Part shown: in pieces, positions 12,799-21,928 of the stretch
Layout: each line of letters opens with the position of its first letter
How positions within the stretch are numbered: position 1 is the first letter of the stretch
Source: Salisapilia sapeloensis
Taxonomy: Eukaryota > Oomycota > Peronosporomycetes > Peronosporales > Salisapiliaceae
Direction: 5' to 3'
NCBI GenBank assembly: GCA_023334545.1
Contig: JAADVB010000034.1
Coordinates: forward strand, 42,095 to 106,094
Length of the DNA stretch: 64,000 nucleotides
The notes under the pieces: model-generated
The model's input: only the letters and a program-made list of their open reading frames with translations
Told to the model about the DNA's origin: nothing
Databases searched by the model: none
Translations under genes and position numbers: made by a program

Positions 12799-14515
12799 TT
12801 ACCAGACAAAGTGGTGCTGGTCCGCCTCATCCGCTTGACCCACTTTGCTCTCATCTTCCGTCTGCTTCAACTGCCGTTCTGGTTGAGATCGCCACATGAC
12901 CTGTCGACCTTTACGTTTCTTTGGTGCTTGCATGCTCCGTTCCATGGACTTTTTCATCCGCTCTTCGTACATCTTTTGCTGCTGCGCAATGCGTTCTTGT
13001 CGTACTCGTTCCCGACGCTCCTTTTCTTTCTCCTTCTCTGCTTTGACGACAAAGTCTTCTGGCATTTGCTCAATGGCACTGAGCAAGTCTTCCAGCCTTG
13101 CTTCCAAGTCTGTAAGCATGTACAAGGTCGACGAGTTCGACTCTGCTTCGAATCCACACTTCTTGTACACTTCCAATACACGATCCTGCAAGTCTTTTAA
13201 CACTTTCTCCTGTGCATTCTCCATGGAACTGCCCATGGATCGTTGCTTAAGTTGTTGCATCTTGCTGCTCTCCAACGCGATTTGGTTCTGCAGTTTATCA
13301 ACGTTCTGCTGCAGAGCAGACGTCTTCTTATCCATAGCTTTCTTCGTTTCCTGGAACGTCTGCTTGAGCTCTTCCAATGTCTGCTCTGTGTCTTGACTGT
13401 TCTGAATTAGGAACAGGTTGCTCTCTTCCAAAGCTGTGAATATATCCAAGAGCTGCTGTGGATGCTGAAAGTACATGGGAATCTCTTCATCCTCTTTTTC
13501 CACTGTGATTGCGTCGAGGTTGGGCATGGGAGGAAGTTGAGCATCACCTTTCAACGTCTTGCCTTTGTCCCTCTTTTTGCCTTTGCTTTCCGGTCGATCA
13601 TTTTCCACCCTCTCACGCTCTTCCGCCTCTGCCATGACTGCAGCTCGTTGCGTCTCATATTCATCCATCACCTCCTGACGTCGTTGCTGTAACCTAGCTT
13701 CATACCGCTCTTGCCTTTTCTGAATTTCCTCTTGAACGTACTCTGGTGGTGTCAAGTCATCTAGGAAAGCCTTGTATTGGAGACAATCTTGTAGCTGTTC
13801 ACTGAGTTTGGTAATCTCGCTCTGGACACCCTGGATTTGCTGGTTCAGTTTTTTGATATCTTGCACCTTCTCAGCCTTGGCTTTCGTCTCTTTCTCGGCG
13901 ATTTTAATCGCGTCATGTGCTTTTTTATCATTTTCCTTGAGAAACGCGTCAAAGCGGATGGCGTCCTCTTCCAACATTAATTCGCTCTTTTTCAACGCAT
14001 CTTCCTTCAACTGAGCTTTTTCCTCCAATTTTCGAATCTCTTCTCGTTTCGTGTCAAGTGACATTTGGACGAGAAACATTTCACGCTTCTTGGCGATGAA
14101 GTCCACCATATTTTCCTTGTTGCGAAGCCGGTCACTCGCGACGCTTGCGCTAGCAGCTGCAATGAGACCTCGCATGCGTCTGTCAGAGGTCTTCGAACCT
14201 GCTACATCCCCGGGCTACATGAGACATCCGTATAAACGATCGAGTTAGAAAGCGATATCGGATGGCATGCAATGCAGATCGTACAGTATCGTCAGTATTA
14301 AATCGCTGGATCGTGCCGATTTTGGAGGACTGTGTGGTCTTTTCATGGATTTTCAGGCTGGAAGTCTTTCGCTTTTCCTAATACCAGGTGGCGGTCAGAT
14401 GACATGTAGTAACCTACGAGCCGTAAGATGTTACTTCGTCCTTGCGCTTCCTCTCAGTCTCTTTCAACCGGAAGACTTCTTCATCAGATGGCAGTGTGAA
14501 AGGATTTTGCTCCAT
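12799..14515 (-). CDS. CFAP100: CFAP100/CCDC37 (MIA1-like) coiled-coil ciliary protein
   Basis: CFAP100 (Chlamydomonas MIA1) is part of the modifier-of-inner-arms complex that tunes dynein activity in motile flagella. The main exon (about 14200-12799) is almost entirely coiled coil. Its DUF4200 core reads NKENMVDFIAKKREMFLVQM, SLDTKREEIRKLEEKAQLKE, then DAIRFDAFLKENDKKAHDAI, with AEKETKAKAEKV beyond. An upstream exon (14515 to about 14434) encodes MEQNPFTLPSDEEVFRLKE, matching the NPF-LP motif at the start of animal CCDC37. The segment joining them (about 14200-14433) is unclear: either one intron of about 230 nt or a missed exon. A further upstream micro-exon at 14721 (MGKIGSDITDE before GTACAG) cannot be joined in frame. 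The protein implies zoospores. Confidence 0.8.
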
Positions 14516-14721
14516 GGCAAGAAGAAGCTCGTCGTGCCGCAGTCAATCTGCTTTTGCAGCGAAGGAAGTATAAATAAAAGTATTATTAATAGATAGAAGT
14601 CGAAGTTGATTCTCAGGTGTTTCTGAATTGAAATGTGTACCACATTTCCCCATCGACTTGACGACAAGAACCAATGCAAGTCTGTACCTTCATCCGTGAT
14701 ATCCGAGCCGATCTTTCCCAT

Positions 14722-15354
14722 AGTACACGCTAGAAATTTCGTCTACGCAGACCCAAGTGCCGACAGTACGAAGTGCACAAGTGGCATCGGTGCGTAAGTC
14801 GCGCTCCAAGTCAGCAAGTCTGCAGGTTTCCCGAAGGTTACATACAGTCGGTCATACAGATCCGTACGTACACTTCGACCAAACAACCTGAGTGTCTCGT
14901 ATAAAAAGGTCGAATTGCAGCATATCCGCTATAGTCGGCGCAAGTATTTCCGGACGCGAAAGCTGATCGACGCTGGCTGACTCGCTTATATCGAGCTGCC
15001 ACCACGAAGCGAAGCGGAAGAGGACTGCTTCTTGTGGTTACATTTGACGCTTTTTCGTCGCACCCAACTTTTGTTTCCGGGAGCGTATTCCCTTCAATTT
15101 CGTCCGTATAGGATCTGCTACGAGCGCCGAGAAGTCATTCTAATCATACCGATACTTGTGCCAACCGCTACGGTCGCACTAGACGAGAAAGGAGTTTGCA
15201 ATTTACTTGGAATCGTCTTCCTTACTCGAATCGCTTCGTGAGGACATTGCTGTCAAGCACGGCGTACGTGTTATATAATAGTGTTGTTGACTAGAAAGAG
15301 TCAGAGCATCGCGCGAGGTAAAACCGACACGAATACACAGTACTCGGTAGGAGC
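14722..15354. promoter_or_regulatory. Divergent intergenic region between CFAP100 and the five-PDZ gene
   Basis: This gap of about 630 bp should carry two promoters. A TATA-like string (ttatataata) lies at 15271-15280, about 75 bp upstream of the PDZ-gene ATG, and another (ataaaaagg) at about 14901. A short open frame at 15032-15241 starts with GTG and shows no protein-like features, so I do not call it. Confidence 0.35.
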
Positions 15355-18135
15355 ATGGCAGGGTACAATCCGAACACAGATGAAGTGGCGCCGTCGGCCA
15401 TGTCCCATGAAGAGATGCTCGAGCACCAAATGAATTTACACCAGCGCATCCAGCAGCAGATGCAGATGCAGCGGGAGATCACTTCCCAGTTTGGCAGCAC
15501 CCGAGGGTCTTTTTCCTCTTCTTTAGGTAAAGTAGAGCCGGACCTTGGTGACAACGTCTTCGACATGCTGGATGACCTCATTCTCATTCCGTCCGGCGCG
15601 ATGCCTCCAGAGCGAACTTCCTTGTCCCACAAACAAGCCGATCTTGATGATAACACGAGCAGCTCTGGACGCGACAGTCTCGCTGACATCCTCGAGTCGC
15701 TCGACTTGGACGAGGGAGATACGTTAAGTGATGGCAACCGATCGCTGGAGAACGATAGTCTCAAAAGCCCGAGTGTGGATGAATCATTCGATGATATCGA
15801 TCTAAGCGATGTCGATGACGACTTTGACGACGATGGAAGTGACCTTGGTGTTGACGATGAAGATGAAGAGGACGAAGTGGTACAGGATGATACGAGAAGC
15901 AGCGGAAGTAGCGACAATGACAGCGACGGCAGTGGACCAATTACGACATTTGCTACGAATTCGGAGAGCGAGACGATCGTAGACAGCATTGATCGTAGTC
16001 GCAAATCTTCATTCAGTCGTAAATCGTCGCTATCATCCATGTCGATGTCCCAGAGCGGAAATAGTTGTACATTGGTGTGGGAAGGAGGTCTCTTGGGTAT
16101 GAGGCTGCGCATGTCACACTCGAGAGGTCTGCCGGTCGTATCTAAGCTTACTGGTAGAAGTGCCATCGTGGGCATCCATCTCGTGGATGTCGGTGATTTG
16201 CTTATGCAGATTGGCAACGTCAGTACGCGTGATCTGGAGTTTATGGAGATGATCGACTACCTGAAGAACGTGACCAAGCCATGTAAACTCGTCTTCCGAC
16301 GTTTACACGCCGATCCAATGGCTGTACGACCTGTTCAGCCGACGATCACCAGCTCCATCGGACTTCAATTGGCTGCTAAAATCGCTGAAATCACAAATGG
16401 AGATCCGGATAAAGCATCTTCCACTCCTCTCGTCAAGTTAGAAGACAAGTACGAGGTCAAGTGGATGGACGGACCGCTCGGCATCAGTCTAATCGCGAGT
16501 AAAGAAGTTGCCTATCCACTAGTGACGCGTATCACTGGCAAGAACAGATCACCGCAGGTACAAGACGTCCAGCCAGGTCATTATTTGGTTCAGATTGGAT
16601 CGTACAATACGGCGGACGGGAACTTTAACGCTGCGATCAAGTACTTGCAGAAAGTGAGCAAACCAGTGGCCTTGTACTTTTGTCCAGGCAATAAAAAGGT
16701 GTCAACTCGTCCGGAATTGATGGCAGATGAGTTTGAACATGTTTGGGAAAAGAAACAACCGCTGAGCTTTACGGTCCGTCCGGATGACGTTGGTCGGATC
16801 ATCGTTGCAGACCTAGGAAGTGCCAAGTCCATTAAGGTAAAGGCCAAGGGAAGCAATAACTTATCGGCTCAAGTGGACAATGGCGACTATATCGTATACA
16901 TCAACGACGACTCGACCTCTGGCATAACCTTCCACGATGCCTTGCTCAAACTACGCACAGCCAAGAGACCGCTCGTGATTCGCTTTAAGAAGAACCCGCC
17001 GCCAGCTCCTGTGCTTCCAAAGCCAACTCCCGCGCTTCCAAAGCCAGCTTCCGTTCCTCCAAAGTCTTTCACTGCTGCACCTGTGGCAGCACCACCGGCC
17101 CCTGTGGAGAAGAGCAAGTCACAACCTGCTGCGTTAACTTCATTGACACGAGGTGGGAGCCAGAAGACAGAGGTAGGGAAGTCATCAGATCCGGTACAGG
17201 CAGACGTAAAGCCACAGACAGCTCCTATGCCTCCACCGAAGAAGGCAAGCAGCCTTGGCGATGAAAAGAAGGATGCATCATCAAGACAGAATGCCGTACG
17301 ACGTCAGCAGAGTGCAGACAAGCCCTTGACGTCCGTTCACCAAAAGGAACCTGCTAATGCTGCAGAGAAGCCACGTAGTCGAGAGCGACCGCCTGCACCT
17401 CGAAAGCCTGTAGAAAAAGCGGAGGAGGTATCACGAGCGAGTAAACAGGGGCATGAGACGCCAGTGCGACAGTCTCCTCGGAACAGCAGTGAGCGAGAAC
17501 GGACGCATTCACATGGCCGGAGTTCGTCACAGTCGTCTTCATCTGCTGATGAAGACGAATACGAAGTGGTGTGGCCGGAAGGAACGGCGTTGGGACTGAC
17601 GTTGCGTGTGCATCCGACGACAAGATTTCCGGTCGTTGCTCGAGTCACAGGTACGAGCAATTTCAAGAACATCGAGCACGTTGCGCCTGGTGACGTCCTC
17701 TTCGCTGCGAACAACAAGAGCATTGTGCCCCAGCCAAAGTTTAAACAGACGCTGGAGAACCTAAGCAAGCTGCCCAAGCCAGCCGTCCTCCGGTTTCGAC
17801 GTGCACGGGCGATGGTGACATCACCGCACGGGTCGTCGGAAGGTAGTTCGGAAGGTGGTGGATCGAGAGGATCGAGTCTTCGAGAGAACGAGTACGAGCT
17901 CGTGTGGAAGGAGAGTGTAAGTCTAGGTCTGGTCTTCAGCGCAGATGGAGACGTGCCGAAAGTGACCAAGGTGGATTATGATGCAGGGAACCCAGGGCTG
18001 AAGAAGGTGGAACAAGGAGATGCGCTCACGTGGATTGGATCGCGTGAAATTCGAGGAGCATCGTTCCATTCATCGATGGCAGCTTTGAGAGCAGTGAAGC
18101 GGCCTGTTGTGTTGCGGTTCCAGAAGCGGACTTGA
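15355..18135 (+). CDS. Scaffold protein with five tandem PDZ-like domains
   Basis: This single-exon 926-aa protein starts with a Gln/Met-rich helical segment (residues 19-45), then an acidic disordered region (Asp/Glu run about 145-180). It then has five repeats that each begin [YF]E-x-V-W or TLVW: about 238-320, 360-440, 460-545, 730-815 and 840-925. Each has a GLGF-like carboxylate loop (LLGMRL, PLGISL, PLSFTV, ALGLTL, SLGLVF) and closes with K(R)PxxLRF or similar. Repeat 3 is the most degenerate. A Pro/Ser/Lys-rich linker of about 190 residues separates repeats 3 and 4. PDZ domains bind C-terminal peptides, so a scaffolding role is likely; the partners are unknown. I do not recognise a named orthologue. 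Confidence 0.75.
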   Translation: MAGYNPNTDEVAPSAMSHEEMLEHQMNLHQRIQQQMQMQREITSQFGSTRGSFSSSLGKVEPDLGDNVFDMLDDLILIPSGAMPPERTSLSHKQADLDDNTSSSGRDSLADILESLDLDEGDTLSDGNRSLENDSLKSPSVDESFDDIDLSDVDDDFDDDGSDLGVDDEDEEDEVVQDDTRSSGSSDNDSDGSGPITTFATNSESETIVDSIDRSRKSSFSRKSSLSSMSMSQSGNSCTLVWEGGLLGMRLRMSHSRGLPVVSKLTGRSAIVGIHLVDVGDLLMQIGNVSTRDLEFMEMIDYLKNVTKPCKLVFRRLHADPMAVRPVQPTITSSIGLQLAAKIAEITNGDPDKASSTPLVKLEDKYEVKWMDGPLGISLIASKEVAYPLVTRITGKNRSPQVQDVQPGHYLVQIGSYNTADGNFNAAIKYLQKVSKPVALYFCPGNKKVSTRPELMADEFEHVWEKKQPLSFTVRPDDVGRIIVADLGSAKSIKVKAKGSNNLSAQVDNGDYIVYINDDSTSGITFHDALLKLRTAKRPLVIRFKKNPPPAPVLPKPTPALPKPASVPPKSFTAAPVAAPPAPVEKSKSQPAALTSLTRGGSQKTEVGKSSDPVQADVKPQTAPMPPPKKASSLGDEKKDASSRQNAVRRQQSADKPLTSVHQKEPANAAEKPRSRERPPAPRKPVEKAEEVSRASKQGHETPVRQSPRNSSERERTHSHGRSSSQSSSSADEDEYEVVWPEGTALGLTLRVHPTTRFPVVARVTGTSNFKNIEHVAPGDVLFAANNKSIVPQPKFKQTLENLSKLPKPAVLRFRRARAMVTSPHGSSEGSSEGGGSRGSSLRENEYELVWKESVSLGLVFSADGDVPKVTKVDYDAGNPGLKKVEQGDALTWIGSREIRGASFHSSMAALRAVKRPVVLRFQKRT

Positions 18136-18645
18136 GTACGAAGCAGTGGGTAGAGCACCGGAAGACTTTTTTCTTGTCGACCGGCAAGAAGTTGTGAGTG
18201 AATACACAAGCAGAGGAGAAAGAAAAAAATGAAGGAGAACATGAACAAAGGAACATGAATTGGATACAGCGATTCATTTTTACTTTTCTGGTCTTGTGCA
18301 TCGTAATCTGTAACTTGAAGGTGGAGCGGGTGAAACATGCCGGACAAGCGTTAAGAATACAATGGCCACTAGCCAAGTATTTTTGGCAGCAATTAGACTG
18401 GAAGCTGGTCTTGAAACGGATACATTTAGGCGGATGCAAAAGGTCGAAAGCTTCTGGGAAACGGGGTACGACAAGAACACGAAGCAAGGCTCGATTGACA
18501 CTCCAGTGCGAGTGGCCAACTAATAAGCAATACCTGATCTGCTAGGAACGTGTTTGGATCCAGAAGGACATTTTCTATCTTTGCTTTCGACCAAGCCCCT
18601 CGCGTTCGCACAGACTACTAGCAAGTACATTTGCAATCAAAAGCT
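18136..18645. other. Intergenic region, possible small ORF inside
   Basis: About 510 bp between two rightward genes. It must hold the promoter of the ankyrin gene. A small candidate ORF lies at 18255-18545 and is listed separately. Overlapping open frames on the minus strand look like chance. Confidence 0.35.
18255..18545 (+). CDS. Candidate small secreted or membrane protein, 96 aa, unproven
   Basis: An ATG at 18255 opens a 96-aa frame. Residues 1-20 (MNWIQRFIFTFLVLCIVICN) form a classical signal peptide or anchor: one Arg, then a long Phe/Leu/Val/Ile core. The rest is basic (many Lys and Arg) and contains three cysteines besides those in the hydrophobic core. No family is recognised. The position between two genes on the same strand leaves room for a promoter. 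A chance frame cannot be excluded, because similar-length frames occur on the other strand here. Confidence 0.3.
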   Translation: MNWIQRFIFTFLVLCIVICNLKVERVKHAGQALRIQWPLAKYFWQQLDWKLVLKRIHLGGCKRSKASGKRGTTRTRSKARLTLQCEWPTNKQYLIC

Positions 18646-19233
18646 ATGCCGTCCGACACTCCGTTACACAAAGCAGCTCACAATGGCGACAAAGGAGCAT
18701 GCCTACAGATATTAGAAGAAGGCACGGTAGATGTCAATGCCCCTGGAGCAGGCGACCGTCGAGCACTGCATCGCGCTGCTGGCGGTAATCACACCGAGTT
18801 ATGCACGCTACTGCTGGGCAAAGGAGCAGAAATCGATGGGGTACGTACTATTGTTTGCTGTGTCATCCACTTGACGCTCCAGGTACTAATCGATCCGATT
18901 TACCATGTCTAGGCGGATAAAAGCGGTCGAACGGCACTGCATTGGGCAGCTATATCTGGCCATAAAGAAGCAACGTTGATACTATTACAGAAAGGAGGGA
19001 ATGTGAATGCCGAGACAACGACAGGCATGACTCCGCTGCATGGTGCAGCCGAAGGTGGTAAGGCAGATATTGTAAGAGTTCTTATGGAGAATAAGGCCGA
19101 CTCGACAAAGCGTGATTCGAACGGTAAGCTCGCATTCGACTATGCAATGGACGGCAAGCATAAGGCGGTGGTCAAGGTGCTGAAGGAAACAGGAGACGCT
19201 GCGGCGCAGAGTGCTTCTTGTTTGATTCAATGA
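18646..19233 (+). CDS. Ankyrin-repeat protein with C-terminal CaaX box
   Basis: Two exons, joined over an intron at about 18840-18911, encode a protein of about 172 aa made almost entirely of ankyrin repeats: TPLHKAAHNGD, RALHRAAGGNHTELCTLLLG, then ADKSGRTALHWAAISGHKE, TGMTPLHGAAEGGKADIVRV and a last divergent repeat. The final residues are SASCLIQ. A Cys-aliphatic-aliphatic-Gln terminus is a prenylation (CaaX) box, and Gln at X favours farnesylation. This suggests a small protein-binding module tethered to membranes. The ATG at 18646 is chosen because it directly precedes the first repeat; the open frame upstream lacks an ATG. The function is unknown. Confidence 0.75.
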
Positions 19234-19775
19234 GACTCGAATTATTAGGCTGTAGTCTCGTCACTAACTCCCTTGCCAATATAAAATGTTTCAAGCAATT
19301 TCCATGACCTTCGTCGAGATAAGGAGCCGTATACGTTGTAAGATCGAGGTATCTTAATGCCAACGCGATCACAATTGCGGTCTTGTAGCTTGAGCTACAT
19401 TAAATATGCTGCCTTCATCTCGTTGTGATCATCTCTACCTGCCTTAAAAGTTTCCATGGCCTCCACTATACACTATAAGCTATGTTTCGAAGTTACTACA
19501 CACAAACCATATCTTTGTTTCTAGTCATATACAGGTTCCAATAACGCTTTGTAAGCGATCGTTCCTCGGCTTGCAAAGATACTCCGAGTCGGCTAATAAC
19601 TCGATATCCTATTTCTCGACACAGTAACTCATTATTCTCTTAGCCTCAATGCCAAGTTCCAATCAGAGGATGACCGGATGAGTCTCGATACGAACGAATT
19701 TATCGACGCAAAGACACAAAGGCAATGGAAAGCTTGGCCATATCGATTTTTATTTCACAACAAAATCCAGCGACC
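19234..19775. other. Convergent intergenic region
   Basis: About 540 bp lie between the 3' ends of two convergent genes, the ankyrin protein and the Spb4 helicase. It is AT-rich, with no coding frame I can support and no clear repeat. Confidence 0.4.
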
Positions 19776-21728
19776 TTAACGAGGTCGTCTTGCCCTCCAC
19801 TGCTCCTTCTGCGTCTTGCGCTTGACAAGCTGCGCCTTCTTCTTTTGCTTAATACGCATCTCTCTCTTCGCGTCCTCCTTCTTCTGTTCCTGCGTCTTGC
19901 CTTGCACCGCGTCCTTCTTCTTGAATCTCTCCTGACGCTTTTCCGCCGCAGTCTTCTTCTCCCCCTCCTCGTCCTCCGCCTTACCCAACAATACGTTCTC
20001 GTAATCCTCCTTGGACATCTTTCCCTTCTTTTTCTTCTTGAACAACCGTTCTTCCTCTGCAAGCTCATCCCACTCGTCTAGAATCTGCTGATGCGCTCCT
20101 TTCTTTTTCTCACGACGTCGAGGCTTCTCTTCCTCTTCCCTCTTTCGCTTCTTGTCCTTCTCCTCATGCTTCTTCTTCCTCTTCTCTTCATTCTCCTTTT
20201 CAAACTCGACCAGTTTCTTCTGTCGATCCTTCTCACGTGCCTTATCCTTGTACTTGATCTGTGTGAAGTCGACGTCCGTCGCTGGAGTGAAGTCGATCGT
20301 AGTGTTACGAAGCTCACTGATCTTGGGTAAACGCAAGAGAGCAAAGCCTCGCGCGACAGCACCTAGGTCCAAGTCCTTGAATCGGAAGATGAACTGACAC
20401 TGATGCTCTTTGTAAGACCGGACGAACGAGATAAACGCTTTCGTTCCTTTCTCTAACAAATCACGATCTTCCAGTTCCCACTTCTTTACATCTGGAAGAA
20501 CGTCACACAGAGTATCGATTGGGAACGTCATTTCTTCACAAGGTACTTTACGTAGCTCGAGGAAGTTGATGTAAGCGTCTTCATTAGAAGAAAGGAACGA
20601 GAGAGCGGAGCCGGACCGACCGGCACGAGCTGTACGACCAACGCGATGGACGAAAAAGTTAGGATCCTGAGGTGGATCGAACTGGACGATCCAGTCAACA
20701 TCCGGCAAGTCGATGCCTCTTGCAACGACATCCGTGCAGACGAGGACACCGTTGGATGCAGACGCGAACTCGTTGTAGTGTGTCGTACGCTTCTTTTGCG
20801 GCATCTTTCCATGCAGTGAGACGATGGGTGCTTCCAAATTCTCTTGAGTCGTCAATGTCGACAAGACACGTCCGAAGAAATCGACGGCATCACATGTGGA
20901 GAAGAAGACAATGAGCTTTTGGTCCTTGGCTTTCGACTGGATAAAGTGCCAGAGTGCAGACAGTCGATGCTCGTGGCCTACGAAAGCGTAATAGTTACTC
21001 AATGTCGCTGGTGTCACCTGCTTGTTGTTTGCGACTTGCACTGAGACTGTCGCTGGGTTTCGAAGTCCTGCTCGAGCAAGTGCCTTGACTTCCTGTGTCT
21101 GCGTCGCTGAAAAGAGCGCTGTTCGTCTCTGTTTCGGCAAGTGGTTTAGAATCACGTTTAAACTCTTTTCGAAACCCATGTCGAGTAGCGTATCTGCTTC
21201 ATCGAGTACGAGGATGGCAAACTCTCTCGTGTCGACAGTCGAGCCAACGCATCGATCAAGCAAGTCCTGTGTTCTTCCTGGCGTTCCGACGACGATACAG
21301 CATTGGCCAGATGCATCGTGGAGTAGCTTAAGGTCATCCTGAACCTGTGTGCCTCCAACGAAGCAAAGCAGACTTACTGATTTGGCTGGTAGAGCGGCAT
21401 CGACAAATGTCTGTGCAGTATCAGCGATTTGTTTCGCCAATTCACGTGTTGGAGAGATAATCATAGAGACGAGCTTGGTTACATTGGCTTCCTTTGCTGG
21501 AGGAGTGATAGTGCCATCGGATAAAGAAGCACGTAGCAATTGGATGATTGGCAGGACGAACGCCAGTGTCTTGCCGCTGCCAGTGCATGCATCGACGCAG
21601 ACATCTTTGTGCGAGAGGAAAAGAGGTATAGTAGCTGCCTGGACAGGTGTCATGTGCTCGAATTGTATCTTGTCGAGCTCCACCAGCATTTCGCTGCATA
21701 GCGGTGGTGAGACCTCGGAGAACTTCAT
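19776..21728 (-). CDS. SPB4: DEAD-box RNA helicase DDX55/Spb4 homologue, 60S ribosome biogenesis
   Basis: Spb4/DDX55 is a nucleolar helicase needed for maturation of the large-subunit rRNA. The single exon encodes 650 aa. Helicase motifs in order: FEHMTPVQAATIPLF (Q motif), DACTGSGKT (I), SPTRELAKQI (Ia), GTPGR (Ib), VLDEADTLLDMGF (II), FSATQT (III), VVARGIDLPDVDWI and HRVGRTARAGRSGSA (VI). After the helicase core comes FISFVRSYKEHQCQFIFRFK, the Spb4-type C-terminal extension (DUF4217), with LLRLPKISELR. The last 170 residues are an extremely Lys/Glu/Arg-rich coiled-coil tail, as in other Spb4 proteins. The tail is why the complementary strand shows long leucine-rich frames. Confidence 0.92.
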   Translation of the reverse strand: MKFSEVSPPLCSEMLVELDKIQFEHMTPVQAATIPLFLSHKDVCVDACTGSGKTLAFVLPIIQLLRASLSDGTITPPAKEANVTKLVSMIISPTRELAKQIADTAQTFVDAALPAKSVSLLCFVGGTQVQDDLKLLHDASGQCCIVVGTPGRTQDLLDRCVGSTVDTREFAILVLDEADTLLDMGFEKSLNVILNHLPKQRRTALFSATQTQEVKALARAGLRNPATVSVQVANNKQVTPATLSNYYAFVGHEHRLSALWHFIQSKAKDQKLIVFFSTCDAVDFFGRVLSTLTTQENLEAPIVSLHGKMPQKKRTTHYNEFASASNGVLVCTDVVARGIDLPDVDWIVQFDPPQDPNFFVHRVGRTARAGRSGSALSFLSSNEDAYINFLELRKVPCEEMTFPIDTLCDVLPDVKKWELEDRDLLEKGTKAFISFVRSYKEHQCQFIFRFKDLDLGAVARGFALLRLPKISELRNTTIDFTPATDVDFTQIKYKDKAREKDRQKKLVEFEKENEEKRKKKHEEKDKKRKREEEEKPRRREKKKGAHQQILDEWDELAEEERLFKKKKKGKMSKEDYENVLLGKAEDEEGEKKTAAEKRQERFKKKDAVQGKTQEQKKEDAKREMRIKQKKKAQLVKRKTQKEQWRARRPR

Positions 21729-21928
21729 GCTTGTCTTCGTTGGTTCCTAGAGCTGATGTGGTTGGCAGATGAAGTAGCTCTAAAGCTTCAAGTTAAAGTG
21801 GTTTATTGGGGCAGTTTAGTATGGAACTTAAAAATACTATATTAAAGAGAATATGAATAAAATTACGCCGAACAACAAATTCTGACAACGAATTATCAAA
21901 AACAACTCGAGGACCTTTGTCTGCGTGT

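Noticed and set aside
12480-12800. Possible further exon of CFAP100 after the GTAAGT following its last Trp codon
   Set aside because: The donor is good, but every downstream acceptor tried leads to an immediate stop; the TAA is the simpler end.
15032-15241. 69-aa frame in the CFAP100/PDZ gap
   Set aside because: Starts with GTG, no signal peptide or motif, length expected by chance.
15291-16217. 308-aa minus-strand open frame opposite the PDZ gene
   Set aside because: Serine/leucine-rich shadow of Asp/Ser-rich coding sequence; no protein-like motifs.
18026-18487. Cys/Phe-rich minus-strand frames near 18.0-18.6 kb
   Set aside because: Partly overlap the PDZ gene; no conserved features.
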